Shown: positions 32,003-44,666, numbered from the stretch's first letter. The stretch: DNA of 64,000 nt from Canna indica (GCA_034359265.1 CP136891.1:53832501-53896500); one strand, 5' to 3'. The notes: generated from the letters alone by a model not told the origin. Program-made: numbers and translations.

Positions 32003-34587
32003 GAGTGGTTATATAGATATTGAGGGGAGGCGGGTGGCCGGCCCCATAGATTTTGAAATCGGGATTCTTCTTCACGAGTTTTGTCGATCGAGTTGTTTTC
32101 TCCATGTTAGATTCTTAGATCATTGTATATGCTGTTATTTCCTGGTTTTATAAGTGTCGATTTCTTGTTTCAAGGGGCTGGTTGAGTCGAGGAAAAAGGG
32201 GAAAGGCCATGCCAAAATTTTCCCCAATTTCCTCGCTCGTCTCGCAACTTGCGCATCGCCTTGTATTCACTTGTTTTTGCTTTTGGATTGACAATTGTGT
32301 GGACGTCGCAGCCATGTCCACCGCCCCTATATGTTCGGCCGAGCGTGGTTATGATCCTACTCGAGTTGGCCGAGCAGTAGAAGGGGGAAAAGTAGGACTG
32401 TTTTGTATTGGATTGTTGGACCTCGTATTTTATCGTCTTAACCCGCACCTTCATATTTAAATGTTAGATTCAATTTGAAGTTTATGTTACTGTTCCATTG
32501 GTTAAAATGCATAGATTCCAGCCCCTTCCCACATGGATTGTTGGGCCGAGCAAGGTTCACCTTGCTCAAGCCTCGGTCGATCAAGGAAAAGGGGGAGCAA
32601 ATGAACGATTTTGTGTAGTTGTTCATATCCCTTCGTTTAATGTTTATTCATATTCACATAAATGTTAATTCATATTCATATTGTAAATTGTTGGGATAGA
32701 TCTATATTATCAAATTGGAAATGTTCTTGCTAATGCTTATATAGTATATGTAGACAAGAAAGGTTTCATTTAATTGCTCATAGGGAAAAGGTACAAAAAT
32801 GCCCCCGACGTTTTCTCGCGGGTACTAAATTACCCCTAATATTTTTTTAGGATCAAAAATATCCCTTACATTATGAATTGGGTACAAAAATGCCCCTATA
32901 GGTAAACGGTGTTAGTTGAGAGATAACGGAGCAGACGTGGCTGATGACTGGGGCTGATGACGTGGCCAAGACATTTTCTCACGGGTACTAAAATGCCCTT
33001 AACATTTTCTCACGGGTACAAAAATACTCCTAACATTTTCTCACGAGTACAAAAATACCCTTGAGGTTATTGAAAATGGTACAAAAATAACATGAGACTA
33101 ACTTTTGTTAGGTGAGACTTAACGGAGATGTCATGGATGCTGACAAAGATGTTGACTTTACACGCGCATATGCAGAGAGCAACTTGCCACACAATCGTAG
33201 GGGTGAATAAAAAATCAAAAATTCGATTAATTAAAAAACCGGTTTGAAACCGAACCAAATTTCACAATTTTCGATTTATTATGTGTCGCTTACGTGGCAA
33301 GTTGTTCTCTACATATGCGTCAAGTGTAAAGTCAACATCTTTATCAGCATCCATGACATCTCCATCTCATCTAACAAAAGTTAGTCTGATGATATTTTTG
33401 TACCATTTTCAATAACCCAATGGTATTTTAGGTCCAAAACAAACGTTAGAGGTATTTTAGTACTCGTGAGAAAACAATAGGGGTATTTTTATATCTATAA
33501 GAAAATGTTAGGGGCATTTTAGTACCCATGAGAAAACGTCAGGGGCATTTTAGTACCCGTGAGAAAACATCTTGGCCACGTCATCAGTCCCAGTCATCAG
33601 CCACGTCAGCTCTGTTATCTCTCAACTAACACCGTTTACCTATAGGGGTATTTTTGTACCCAATTCATAACGTGAGGGGTATTTTTTATCCCAAAAAAAT
33701 GTTAGGGGTATTTTAGTACCCACGAAAAAATGTCAGGGGCATTTTTGTACCTTTTCCCTTGCTCATATCATGTTTAATTGTTGCTATGCTTAGTGTACGT
33801 TTCATATGGGATTAACCTCTACATTACTTACTTTTTATTTCGGTTCTTCATGATGTTACTTTCCGAAATTAATTTGGTAAGTGATGTACACATGCTGTCC
33901 TGAAATATTTGTGGGTGAAATTCTAAGATCGGTTCATAGAATTCCTCACCCAAGGTAGCGTATAACGTTAGGCAACGTGTAGGACGCTGTGGGCCGCTCA
34001 GCATATATGGAAACTTAGCTAGGAGATAACATAACTTCTAGGACTGCTAGTAAATATTTTTGGAAACCTAGAACCATTAGGTGTGCACAATTTGAAAGGG
34101 CAGCATTAATTTGCTAACCCTGCAGACCGACTTAGGGCCGGATAAGGGCAATGACCCGAAGTGTATATAAGGAAACCCTAGGACACTTGATTGTGTGATG
34201 TACTTGAGATGGTCCGCCGAGGAGCGTGGAGGTCGGGAATGACCAATGCTTAGCTCGGCCAGTGTTGGGTCTTGAGGTGCGCCAGCGGGCCCGCTAGGTG
34301 CCAAACCTCAGTTGGGTGGGACTAGCTATCCTTACCCCAGATGGTGTCCGGAGACTAGTGACCATCCAAGGGCCGGATGCCAGAGGCTTGATAGGCCGAG
34401 ATAGCAGATTTTCACATATTCAGTTTGTACAGATTGACTCATTGGGGTCGGTAGTCACATTTGAAGTAGTTTACCTCCTTGTACATTCATTATGATGCCT
34501 TCTATCATATGCATGCATAACTGAGGACTATGTGGAGCCACTCATTGAGTCCCAAGTGGACTCATAGTTTATTCTTTATTTTTGCAG
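32001..34587 (+). other. Candidate LTR-resident intron, G2 copy
   Basis: Donor at 32001, acceptor ending 34587; 2587 nt, or 1602 nt without the Mutator-type insert, which lies inside it. The CTCATTGAGTCCCAAGTGGAC branch-region block precedes the acceptor at about 34541-34562. Confidence 0.42.
32783..33758 (+). mobile_element. Mutator-type foldback (non-autonomous) DNA element
   Basis: 976 bp with very long terminal inverted repeats: the left arm (32783 to about 33191, starting GGGAAAAGGTACAAAAATG) pairs with the right arm (about 33293-33758, ending CATTTTTGTACCTTTTCCC), around a loop of about 100 bp. The target TTGCTCATA is perfectly duplicated (32774-32782 and 33759-33767); 9 bp is the Mutator-superfamily length. 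The arms are partly built of about 30-bp repeats of ACATTTTCTCACGGGTAC type. No transposase frame, so it depends on a partner. The loop holds ACCGGTTTGAAACCGAACC, resembling a hAT-like end. Confidence 0.9.
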
Positions 34588-34959
34588 AGCTTGAGCAGTG
34601 ACTTTGACATGTCGACATGGTGCAGCTGGTGGGCGGGAGGTGGTGTCATATCTCGTAGCGGCGTCCATGAGTCATAGACCAGAGTCTAGTAGTTGTTTTT
34701 TTAAATTTCTGCACTAACAGTTGTATTTGGAAAAGAGTTTGTAAAACTTGATTACTTGAGACGTTAGTTGTTCTGATGATGGTTTTCTTATTTGCTTTGA
34801 AAACATAAAATTATGAATTTGAAAACTTTTTAAAAAGTTGTGTTGAGACTTTTTTATCGATACGTTCTGGTTTTCTTTATGTCAGTGTAGACAATAGGCT
34901 ACAGGGCACGATGTAGGCCCTGGCCGGTCACACTACCCTCAGTTGGGTTGTGACAAAGT

Positions 34960-34971
34960 TGGTATCAAAGC
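34960..34971 (+). other. G2 primer-binding site
   Basis: TGGTATCAAAGC, one change from TGGTATCAGAGC (initiator-Met tRNA), four bases after the LTR end. Confidence 0.85.
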
Positions 34972-35149
34972 ACTAGGTTAGGTCTTGTCTATGACTCAAT
35001 GTTGGGTGCCGTATGAGACATATGCTAGCATGTCGACATACGATATAGTTATACTACGAGATTGAGCGACCACTCCTGCACTCAACGCACCATGTGGTTA
35101 GTAATTTTTAAAAGTTTATGTAAAGAATTTATTATGTGATCGTGGGCTA

Positions 35150-36020
35150 GAGTGGCCGAGTATTGCAATGAGATGAAGGTCGGGCATGACCGAACTAATT
35201 ATGCAGGGTAAGCCAAGAAGAAATTTCGGCCGCAAAGATCTGGTAGTCGATCGTGGCATTCTGAGGGGGGCAGTGACCGCTGCGGACCACCAACAGAGCC
35301 GAGGGCAGAATGGTAATCGGGGGGCGTGGGGGACCAGGGACTAGGTCGGTAAGGCCGACAGCGTCAGGAGGTGGTTCTCAGAGATCTGAGGCGCCGCTAT
35401 GTGGCAGCTGCAGTAGGAGGTACTAGGGATCCTGCCTTGGCCGAACTAGTGCTTGCTGTAGGTGCAGTCGAGTTGGGCATTTCAAGAAGGACTGTCCCGA
35501 GGGAATTAGCCAGAAGCCTGATCAGTCTAAAGGAAAGGCACCTGTGTTTGTGGGTTCAGTGGCTCGGAGAGGTCAGGCACAGAACAAGGGGTCACAGGCC
35601 AGTCATTCAGAGAGGCCACCTGCTAGGGTATATGCTATGAATCGTGATGGGGCAGGGGCGTCCAAGGCAGTGGTGGCCGGTACTAATTTAGTATGTTCGT
35701 CTGCTACGTATGTTCTGTTTGATCCGGGTGCCACACACTCATTTGTATCTGCCATGTTTGTTGCAAAATTGCCAATGGCACCCTCCATGCTCGATGTGCC
35801 ATTGATAGTATCAACGCCTACGGGCGATGCAATCTTAGCAAATTCAATATATCAAGGCTGTGAGGTTCTCATCTACGACCATGTCTTGAGTGCGGATTTG
35901 ACACTCATATCCACTCTTGAGCTTGATGTCATCCGTGTCATGGACTGGTTGGCAGAGCACTTTGCGATGTTGGATTGCAGAGCTAAAATAATGATGTTTA
36001 ATAAGCTTGGGCTATCGTAG
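35150..36020 (+). pseudogene. G2 gag C-terminus and protease
   Basis: Most of gag is deleted; sequence joins directly after the TTATTATGTGAT leader. A zinc knuckle CCRCSRVGHFKKDC (35454-35495, CX2CX4HX4C) is intact in one frame. Protease (35544-36020 open, 158 codons) reads YVLFDPGATHSFVS: the DSG active site has become DPG. LDVIRVMDWLAEH follows. TAG at 36018 replaces a glutamine codon. Confidence 0.85.
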
Positions 36021-37117
36021 TTCTCCTTCCAAGGAGAGGGGAGGGGCGAGCCGATTGGGGTCATCTCAGCCCTTAAGGCTCGTAAACTACTTCAAGGGGG
36101 CTGTCAGTCATTCCTAGCCTTCGTATCCATGGCTAGAGAGAAGGGGGAAGCGGTAGGGGATGTTGGTGGAACTCAGGTAGTTTAGGAGTTTCCCGATGTG
36201 TTCTCAAGGAGCTGCCGAGGTTGATGCCTAGTAGAGTTGTTGATTTCTGCATTGAATTGCAACTCGGGGAGAAGCCTATTTCCATTCCACCCTATTGGAT
36301 GGCGCTGGCCAAACTCAAAGAACTACAAGAGCAATTGCAAGAGATGCTAGACCTGGGTTTCATCTGGCTGAGCGTGTCACCATGCGGTGCCTTGGTGCTC
36401 TTCGTAAAGAATAAGGATGGATCTATGCGCATGTGCATCAATTATAGGCAGTTGAATAAGGTGATAATCAAGAATCGTTATCCTCCGCCGAGGATTGACG
36501 ATCTGTTTGACCAGTTGTAGGGGGCAGAATGGTTCTTTAAGATAGACTTGAGGTCCGAATACCATCAGTTGAGAATCCGGGACTGCGATGTGCCTAAGAC
36601 GGCCTTTAGGACTCGCTACGGTCACTATGAGTTCCTAGTGATGTCCTTTGGCCTAACCAATGCACCTGCTGCCTTCATGGACCTAATGAACAGGGTATTT
36701 AAGGAGTACTTGGACAGCTTTGTGATCGTCTTCATTGACGACATTCTGGTTTACTCCAAGAGTGAGGAAGAGCATTCTAAGCACCTGAGAGTGGTCCTGG
36801 AAATCCTCAGAGAGTACCGCTTGTTTGCAAAATTTTCCAAGTGTGAATTTTGGTTGGAAAGTGTAGGGTTCTTAGGCCATGTAGTGTCCAAGAAAGGGAT
36901 AAGGGTAGATCCTACTAAGATATAAGTGGTGCATAACTGGAAACGACCAACTAACGTGACTGAGGTCCACAGTTTTCTTGGTTTGACCGGGTACTACCGG
37001 AAGTTTGTAGAGAACTTCTCCAGAATTGCAACCCCTTTGACTCGGTTGACCCAGAAGCAGGTCAGGTTCGTTTGGAATGACAAATGCGAGGCGAGCTTTC
37101 AGAAGCTCAAGGCATGT
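36021..37117 (+). pseudogene. G2 reverse transcriptase and RNase H start
   Basis: [46 protein letters not shown] then TAG (36518, CAG to TAG), [30 protein letters not shown], active site FIDD (about 36733), [53 protein letters not shown]. It stops at the copia B junction. Better preserved than G1: one TAG at 36518, one TAA near 36923. Confidence 0.9.
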
Positions 37118-37351
37118 AAGTAAAGCTTTGTATTGAATATTGTGAATAGCACGCAACTATTTATACAAGTATAGGAGTATCAAGTCGTATCAGCTCATAG
37201 GCTAATTACACAACATGTGTAGCATGAAAAATATATAAGAACGAAAACAGTTCGAGTAGTGCTCCAATATACAACAGGCATAAGAAGATAATTAAGGTTT
37301 AATAAGCATGTGGTTAAGTGCTTTAATTTGCTTCAATACGCCCCCTCAAAA
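37118..37351 (-). mobile_element. Copia B 3' LTR and polypurine tract
   Basis: LTR 37118-37338 begins (minus) TATTGAAGCAAATTAAAGC and matches 46621-46825. The purine tract TTTTGAGGGGGCG (minus, 37351-37339) directly abuts TATTG, fixing the non-TG start. Confidence 0.85.
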
Positions 37352-37659
37352 TAGGTGTTGGATCAATAACACCTATCTTGATCCGATGCTAAAGGAAGGT
37401 TGAAGAACTGGAGGCTTTCGTAAGAGAATCAGCTAGCTGAACAACAAAAGGAATATAACTAACATGTATAGATTTATTCTGAACAAGCTCTCTCATAAAA
37501 TGATAGTCGATGATAATGTGCTTCATGTGGTATTAAAGGTCGGATTTTGAGACAAGAAGGTTGCACCAGCATTATCACAGTAGATGACAGGTTGCTCAAC
37601 AGCAGGAATATGTAGTTCAAGGAGCAAGTTAGTTACCCAAATAGATTCAGCTACTGCAT

Positions 37660-39000
37660 TTAGAAGAGCTTGATACTTAACTTCAGTGGAAGAACATGCA
37701 ACATTTTTTTGTTTCTTAGAATATCAACTGATAGGTGAATCACCCAAAAATGTAACGTAGGCACCGGTTGAGCATCGATCATCAGGATCGCCACCCAATC
37801 TGAATTTGAAAATATTATTAGTTTCAGTGATTTCTGTGGTTTGAGGAATAAGCCATATGATTGAGTGTTCTTGAGATATCGAAGTAAGCATTTGGAGGCC
37901 TTCCAGTGAGACACCTTTGGAGCCTGCATGAACTGAGAAAGCTTATTAACAATAAAACAGATATCTGGTCTTGTAAAACTTAAGTATTGAAGTGCCCCCA
38001 TAGCTCGTCTATATCCAGTTTCATTGGTAGGAGCGGTTCCATCATCAAGCTTTAATGTTGTCGTAGTGGCAATTAGAGTCTTGATCCCTTTTTCATCTGC
38101 CATATTGAATATGTGAAGTATATCTGAAATATACTGCTTTTGAGATAGATGAATGCCTATATTCGAGCGACAAACCTCAATTCCAAGGAAATAAGAGAGT
38201 GGATGAATGTCTTTGAGAGAGAATTTTGACGAAATAGCTATATAGATGTCATGAATTTTGGAAGAAGATGTTCTTGTTAAGAGAATGTTGTCCACATATA
38301 ATAGCAACAATATTTGAAAATCTGGCCCTTTGAGTTGGAATAGAGAGTTGTAGAAGATGGAGCTAATAAAACCAATTGAACAAATATAATTTTTGAATTC
38401 ATTAAACCATGCTTGTGGAGCTTGTCGAAGGCCATAAATGACCTTTTTAAGTTTGTGGACATAGTGTGGATGTTCTTCTAAGTGCCCTTGCAAGAATACA
38501 TTATTAACATTTAGTTGATAAACATGCTAGTTAAGTGATACTGCAAGGGTTAAGATTAATCTGATGGTAGTGGGTTTAACAACAGGACTGAAGGTACATG
38601 TAAAGTCTATCCCAAGTCTTTGATTAAACCCTTTAGCTACTAGCCTTCCTTTGAACTTGTCAATACTGCCATCAGACTTTTTCTTGATTCTAAAAACCCA
38701 CTTACATCCTAGAACATTCTGATGTGGATTGGGAGGTACTAAAGTCCATGCCTGGCTTTTCATTAAGGCATCAATTTCTTCATTTATAGAAATTCGCCAA
38801 CGTGAGTTCTTTAATGCTTGCTTGTAGCTCCTTGGTAGCTCATTAGAATTAGTGATAATTGATAAAGCCGAATAATCAGTCGACTGTCTGGGTTTGAATA
38901 TGTTATGCTGTGACCTACTAACCATTCTGCGTGGCTGTTCTGAAGGAGGATGAGTTTCATGTGAAGAACCAGAGGAATGCTCAATGCTAGTGACCGGAAC
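37660..39000 (-). pseudogene. Copia B reverse transcriptase and RNase H
   Basis: Blocks: WTLVPPNPHQNVLGCKWVFR, RLVAKGFNQRLGIDF, FSPVVKPTTIRLIL, KKVIYGLRQAPQAWFNEF, YFLGIEVCRS, YLSFTRPDICFIVNKLSQFM. The catalytic YVDD reads YVDN (about 38293-38283), a G-to-A type change that should abolish polymerase activity. A stop lies near 38527 and the RNase H tail is frameshifted after SNSDW. Confidence 0.88.
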
Positions 39001-40060
39001 AAGAACATATATTCTGAGTGAACATTAGGTATGTTTGTTGGAATTGGAGTAATAACAGTGGAACTTGGACTGATAGTACTTGGAGAAATGGTAAGATCAA
39101 TGGGAACTGATGATGTAGAAGTATCATTATCAAGAATGGTTTATGTTGCAGGTAAGACATCAAACCAAGCCTCTTTATTGAGTGAGACTCGAGGTAAGTT
39201 TAACTGAAAATTTTGAAAAGGAAATGTATCTTCCTTGAAAACATGTCTAGAATATATTATTTTGGAAGAAGACATGTTAAAGCATTGATAAGAATGAAAT
39301 TTGATTGAATAACCAATGAAGATACAAGGTTCGGACTTTGGTTCTAATTTATTGTTGGGGTAAGGTTTCAACCATGGATATCAAAGTCATCCAAATTAAG
39401 GTTTTGAGACTCTTTAACTTGGAGCTTGTTTGAACATTTTCTGATAAGGTGACATGCCTTTTAAAATTGATGTTGGCACTCTATTTATCATATACACAGC
39501 AGTGGCACAAGCAAAGGGCCAAAAGTTAAGAGGTGCATTGGCCTGAAGTAGAAGGGTTATAGTTGTTTCCATGACATGTGCCTTATTTATGTTGTACTAA
39601 TGTGTTGAGGTGTATAAGGTGGAGAGGTAAGGTGTTGAATTCCCATTCAGGAGAGAAAATGAAACATGGTTGTATACTCACCTCCTCCATCAGAGTATAG
39701 AGTTTTAGTGGATACATTGAAGAATTTGTCAACCGGTGATTTAAAGGTAATGAAAACATTTAAGACATCATATTTGAATTTAATAGAGAATAACCAAGTG
39801 TACTTAGTAAAATGATCTACGAGGATAACATAAAATATATCTCAACAACGGGAGATGGATCCCAAACATCTGAAAAGAGTAATTCAATGGCCTAGAGCTT
39901 TTTAATGTAGAGGTACAAAATGGAAGTTTTTGGCTTTTATTACACAAACAGGAATTACAAAACATTTGGTTTGATCTAGATAAAGGAAGCTGAAACTTAG
40001 AAATAGTATACTTACGGATCTTCCAGTGAGGGTGACCAAGTCTTATGTGCCATAGGTTGA
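39001..40060 (-). pseudogene. Copia B integrase
   Basis: Minus strand: zinc-binding HIRLGHPHWK ... CNSCLCNKSQKLPF (near 40060-39950), core text FILVDHFTKYTW and YSDGGGEYT (about 39810-39680), and C-terminal KSEPCIFIGYSIKFHSYQC (near 39330) with SRHVFKEDTFPF. These mark the Ty1/copia DDE integrase, which lies before reverse transcriptase. Multiple stops. Confidence 0.8.
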
Positions 40061-41386
40061 GAGTTGGTGGAGGTGATGCAGAAATGAAGTTTGCAAATGG
40101 ATGTATTTTTTCAGTCCACTCATATATATGTGTCCTTTATTTCAGCCTCGAGCAAGACAAACTCCTTCTCCGATCCTTCATAGTAATTAATGGTCATGCA
40201 AGAACTCAATTGACACATTACTTTGCATACAAAACTGAGATAGATTTCAAATTTCTCTTTATAAATGTCGTGCGGAGAACATTGTTTAGAGTGAATGTAT
40301 GAACAAGTGATGAAATGAAGGTATTACTTGTATGAGTAATTCCAATGTTCTGTCCATTACCAACAATCAAACTATCCTCACCATTATACTCGGAGACATA
40401 CTGGAATGTTTGATTGTCACTAATAACATGGCAATTGCTATTGTTAGAGTTGAAACGAGTAGTGAAGTTGGCATGTGCTTCTTCATGATTATGAGAACGA
40501 GATCTGCAAACATTGGCAGTATGCCCAAACTTGTTGCATAACTAACATTGAATTTTAGCTCTGTTACGATTGTATACAGGTGGTCTCCAGTTTAGTTGTT
40601 GTGGTCCTCCAGGAGAAAGAGAATGACGCCAGTTGTTTTGAGGCAAGTTTCATCAAGCAGCATTATTATTGAATGGATGATTAAGTGTTTCAGACTTCTG
40701 ATTAAAGTTTGCAGTGATCTCATGCTTAACTTGCTTGTGAAGAAGAAAAGACTCGTGCCCACAAAGTTTGTGAAATAGTTGCTGAAGAGATATAGGAGTA
40801 TCTCTGGAACGTATTGCGGAACTGATGTCATCATAATCAGATTCGGTAAGGATCTTGACAACAAGGGCAGAATCAGGGTTGCAAGCATCGGCTATAGCCA
40901 GTTCATCAAAGATGCTTCTAATTTCATTAAAATATTCAAAATGGTATTTGTACCTTCGGTTAATCGAGACAAGTTGTCTTGAAGAGCATAGACTCGAGAT
41001 TGCGATTTATTCACATAGTGAAGAGTAAGTTTAGTCGCAGCGTGAGATGTTGGAGGAGTAGCCACCAAGCGAGCAATGGAGGTGTCAACAGATGCCATTA
41101 TGGCATGCTTAATAAGCCCATCTTGCCGAAGCCAGATCTTTCTTCTTGGACCATTATCAGGAGGACAAGGAAATGAACCATCAACATAAGAAATGAGATC
41201 ATACCCTTGAAGCAGCCGATCATGCTATGCTTTCCATATTAAATAGTTATTGCTCCCAATTAGTTTGATCAGGAGTTGAGCAGCCGGATTGATAGTCACG
41301 ATCTGTCTTCCTTGTGCAATCAAATTGATGACGCCATGGCTAGATTCAACAGAGTTGGTCGAAGCAGCAATTTTATTGGTTGCCAT
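40061..41386 (-). pseudogene. Copia B gag and protease
   Basis: Start ATG at 41386: MATNKIAASTNSVESSHGV, then NNYLIWKA-stop-HDRLLQGYDLISY and VDGSFPCPP, a copia gag N-terminus (the TAG replaces a glutamine codon). SVNRDK/RLTEGTNTI-type capsid text near 40930 and protease-like VGNGQNIGITHT near 40360 follow. The order gag-protease-integrase-RT is Ty1/copia. Confidence 0.8.
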
Positions 41387-41420
41387 TAGAAGAAGAAAGA
41401 AGACGAGAGAAAGAACAGTG

Positions 41421-41718
41421 TATTGAATAGGTGTTTTTCCTTAAATAGGCCTTATGTAATTAGTCTTTAACACTTGCAAGCAAGGGTACTTTAGGAATTA
41501 GGCATTTTATTAATTCGGTTAATAACTGAAGCCCAGTCACTTAAATAGTGAACTGTAGCTTTCGTAGAATGTTGTCTTCTTCCTTCTTCACTTTTCAAAT
41601 GTATTTTTTCCCTTTTTTTCTTCAACTGTGACAGATGAGTTGTAATGGCTGATTTGAATAAGAGAATCAATTAACCATTAGTTAATGATGGTTTTGGTCA
41701 ACATTGTTCCAGTCAACA
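41421..41718 (+). mobile_element. Copia A 5' LTR
   Basis: 298 bp, TATTGAATAGGTG ... CCAGTCAACA. The base before TATTG is G in both LTRs, but at the 5' side it belongs to the CAGTG target and at the 3' side to the purine tract, so the true LTR begins TA. Confidence 0.9.
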
Positions 41719-41730
41719 TGGTATCAGAGC
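41719..41730 (+). other. Copia A primer-binding site
   Basis: TGGTATCAGAGC directly after the LTR; initiator-Met tRNA complement. Confidence 0.93.
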
Positions 41731-41786
41731 GGGCACAGTTGATCGATTGAAGAGGCATTTTGGCGATCAGATCCCCTTTCAGACGA

Positions 41787-43379
41787 ATGACAAGGAACAG
41801 AAGAAACTCTGCGGCTGCTCGATTTGTAGTGGATGAATCGCAAAGCGAACACCAGGAAGGAGCATCGTCATACAATGATCAAGCTGGAGACAATCCTTAC
41901 ATCCTTTAGGGAAATGATAATCCCGGTATGTCACTAGTATCTTTCCAGCTTAAAGGTCATGAGAATTACCTCCCTTGGAAGAGATCGATGATGATCTCAT
42001 TGTCAGCGAAGAACAAGCTGGTGTTCGTAAACGGAACAGTGGAAGAACCAGATGAAAGTTCGCCCAAATTCCACCAATGGCGCAGATGCGATGAAATGGT
42101 GAAGTCCCAGATTCTGCAATCTATTTCACCAGAGCTAAGCACCAGTGTGATTTATTTAGATACTGCACACAAGATATGGAGGGATTTGGAGGAGAGGTTT
42201 GGGCGAAGAAACAAGCCCAGGATATTCGACATTCAGCTCCAGATCACCAACATGAGACAAGGAAGTATGAGCATCTCGTCCTACTACACAAAATTAAAGA
42301 GCTTATGGGATGAGATGAATGCACTTAGACTGAGTGTGAGTTGCAACTACAAGCCAGCGAAGGAAGAAAGGGAAAGGGAAAAATTGAGGCAATTTTTAAT
42401 GGGTCTTCACGAGACCTATATGCTTATCAGAGGTCAGATACTCCTCATGAATCCACTTCCAGAAATAACCCAAGCCTACTCTATGCTTGAGCAAGAAGAG
42501 TTTCAAAGGCAATTAGATGCGGAAATTGACAGTGTTGCCTTAAATACAACTTATCAAGGGCAAAATTATGGGCCGAAACAGTATGAAAAAAGCAAATTCC
42601 AAGGAGGAAACAAGAGTTTCTGTAAGTATTGCAAAAGAGCAGGGCATACCAAAGATGTATGCTATAAGCTTCACGGATTTCTACCATGGCACAAATTTTA
42701 TAAGGGTAAGCAAAAAAACAGTGAGTGGAATAGAAGCAATGTTGCAAAGGAAAATTCAGTCAACAATGTGCAATTTACTGAAGATTCTGAGAAAACTTCA
42801 ACTGAAGGAGAATGCAGTATAAACAAGGAGAAGATAGTTGGAGGTTTCACAGAGGAGCAATATAACACATTGCTGAGTTTGTTTGGACAAAGAAGCAATT
42901 TCGTTCCTCAAGTGAACATGGCAGGTATGCATTTCAATTCAACTTCATTTATGAAATCAAAAACATGGATTATGGACAATGGTACTACTAACCATGTAGC
43001 TTCATCTCAAATAGCCTTAAAAAATACCACAAAACCTAGCTCATTCAGGAGTGTATCCCTACCAAATGGTACAACAACTGAGATAACTGAAGTGGGAACT
43101 GCCTATATCAACAAAAACATAAAATTAGAAAAAATTCTTGCTGTGCCAACATTTAGATTCAACTTACTCTCAGTTAGTAAGCTAACCAAGGACTTAGACT
43201 GCTCAATTACCTTTAATCCTGACCATTTTATGATCCAGGACCTCACTTCGAAGAAGATCTTGGGGAGTGGTAAGGTGAGCAATGGATTGTACTATATGAA
43301 TGGAGCATTTCCCTTTGTTAGCAAGCATTTTTCAATTCCAAATATGTGTCAGGTTTCATTAGATAGTTCTGCTTTATAA
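41787..43379 (+). pseudogene. Copia A gag and protease (one early stop)
   Basis: The likely original start is ATG 41787 (MTRNRRNSAAARFVV). A TAG at 41907 (expected Gln) is followed in frame by a 483-codon open stretch from 41928. Gag N-terminus: GHENYLPWKRSMMISLSAKN; capsid: KIWRDLEERFGRRNKPRIFD; zinc knuckle CKYCKRAGHTKDVC (about 42627-42668). Protease: WIMDNGTTNHV, where the usual DSG reads DNG. GAG pre-integrase text (LLSVSKLTKDLDCSITF) follows. The stop at 43377 splits it from integrase. Confidence 0.88.
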
Positions 43380-44666
43380 CACTTAAGACTTGGACATATG
43401 TCCATGAATAAAATGAAGTTGATGAGGGATATGATACCTGACCTCAAAGTTGATTCAATTTTTTTTTGTAATGTTTGTCCTTTAGCCAAGCATGCATGTA
43501 AACATTTTCAGAAAAGAATAAACAAAACATCATTTCCTTTTGAGATTGTTCATGTTGATGTGTGGGAACCTCATAAAGTCTTAACTTATGATAAAAAAAG
43601 ATACTTCCTGACCATAGTGGATGACTATAGTAGATGTGTGTGGACATACCTATTGTCATTCAAAACTCAGGTTCCAACCATGCTCATTGACTTCATCAAG
43701 CTTATTCAAAACCAATTCAATACAACCATCAAAACCATTAGATCGGATAACATGAGTGAGTTCTTCAATGCATGTCCTGATGCTTTTCTTGCCAATTTAG
43801 GAATACATCACCAAAGTACCTGTGTGGAAAAGCCTCAACAAAATGCCTTGGTTGAAAGGAAACATAGGCATCTCTTAGAAATAGCTAGGGGATTAAAATT
43901 TCAAGCTCAACTTCCCTTGTCTTTTTGGGGAGATTGTATCTTAACAACTACGTACATCATAAATAGAACACCAAATGCGGCATTAGATAGCTTAACCCCC
44001 TTTGAAAAGCTATATCAAAGAAAACCAATTGTTTCACACATGAAAGCCTTTAGATTCCTTTGCTACGCCAATTCCCTCAAACAAGGAAGAACAAAATTCC
44101 AACCTAGAGCAATAGAATGTGTATTCTTAGGATATTCCTATGGCAAGAAAGGTTACAAGGTTTGTGATATAAAGACTCAAGCCATTTTCATCTCAAGAGA
44201 TGTCTCATTTGTTGAAAACATATACCCTTTTGATAGTTCCACATCACAACAAATCATCTTCCCTTTGCCTATATCTAGTGAGCAAAATAATGTCCCAGAT
44301 GAAACTAAAGTTACTAGCACTGAACATCCTACTAAGTCATCCACTAAGGGTAAAAGAGAGGAAGAAAAAAAAAAAAAAAAAAAAAAAAATGAAGATACAT
44401 TGAGTGGAAAATTAGAAGTGGTGATGAGTCCTATATCTAATGTGGCTTCACCCACTTATGAAACAAGTATTCCTTATCCTGTTTTGACTGAACTAGCAAC
44501 AAGAAGAAGCAAAAGAGTCACTAAAGTGCCTTCAAAGCTCCATGATTATTATTGCAATTCACTGCTCACTAAGCGACAAACTGAGAAGAAACAAAAAACC
44601 ACACCTTATCCTCTTCATAAGTACATGAACCTGAACAACATACCTACAGCCCATCGAGCCTTCTAA
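43380..44666 (+). pseudogene. Copia A integrase
   Basis: HLRLGHMSMNKM ... CNVCPLAKH is the HHCC zinc-binding domain. The core has HVDVWEPHK (first Asp; Glu where Gly is usual), RSDNMSEF (second Asp) and KPQQNALVERKHRHL (Glu). C-terminal FLGYSYGKKGYKV, then a 25-A run (44365-44389) encoding lysines, and RRSKRVTKVPSKLHDY. The frame is open from 43398 to 44666, 422 codons, ending at a TAA. Confidence 0.88.

Larger units (their letters stand above)
31527..34955 (+). mobile_element. 5' LTR of G2, carrying a Mutator-type insert
   Basis: 3429 bp, or about 2444 bp without the 985 bp insert and its duplicated target. TATA-like AATTTAAAA at 31824, ATG-free leader, donor GAG|GTGAGTGGTT with GT at 32001, acceptor TTTTTGCAG ending at 34587. 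The GGAAAAAGGGGAAAGG...CATGCC block at 32191-32215 is shared with G1 LTRs. Confidence 0.88.
31527..37117 (+). mobile_element. G2: 3'-truncated Ty3/gypsy Tekay-like element
   Basis: 5' LTR 31527-34955, primer site, partial gag, protease, reverse transcriptase and the start of RNase H, then cut at 37117 by the end of copia B. Same family as G1 (LTR start TGTAAGACTCG, end GTTGTGACA). Its 3' half and 3' LTR are absent from the window. Confidence 0.88.
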
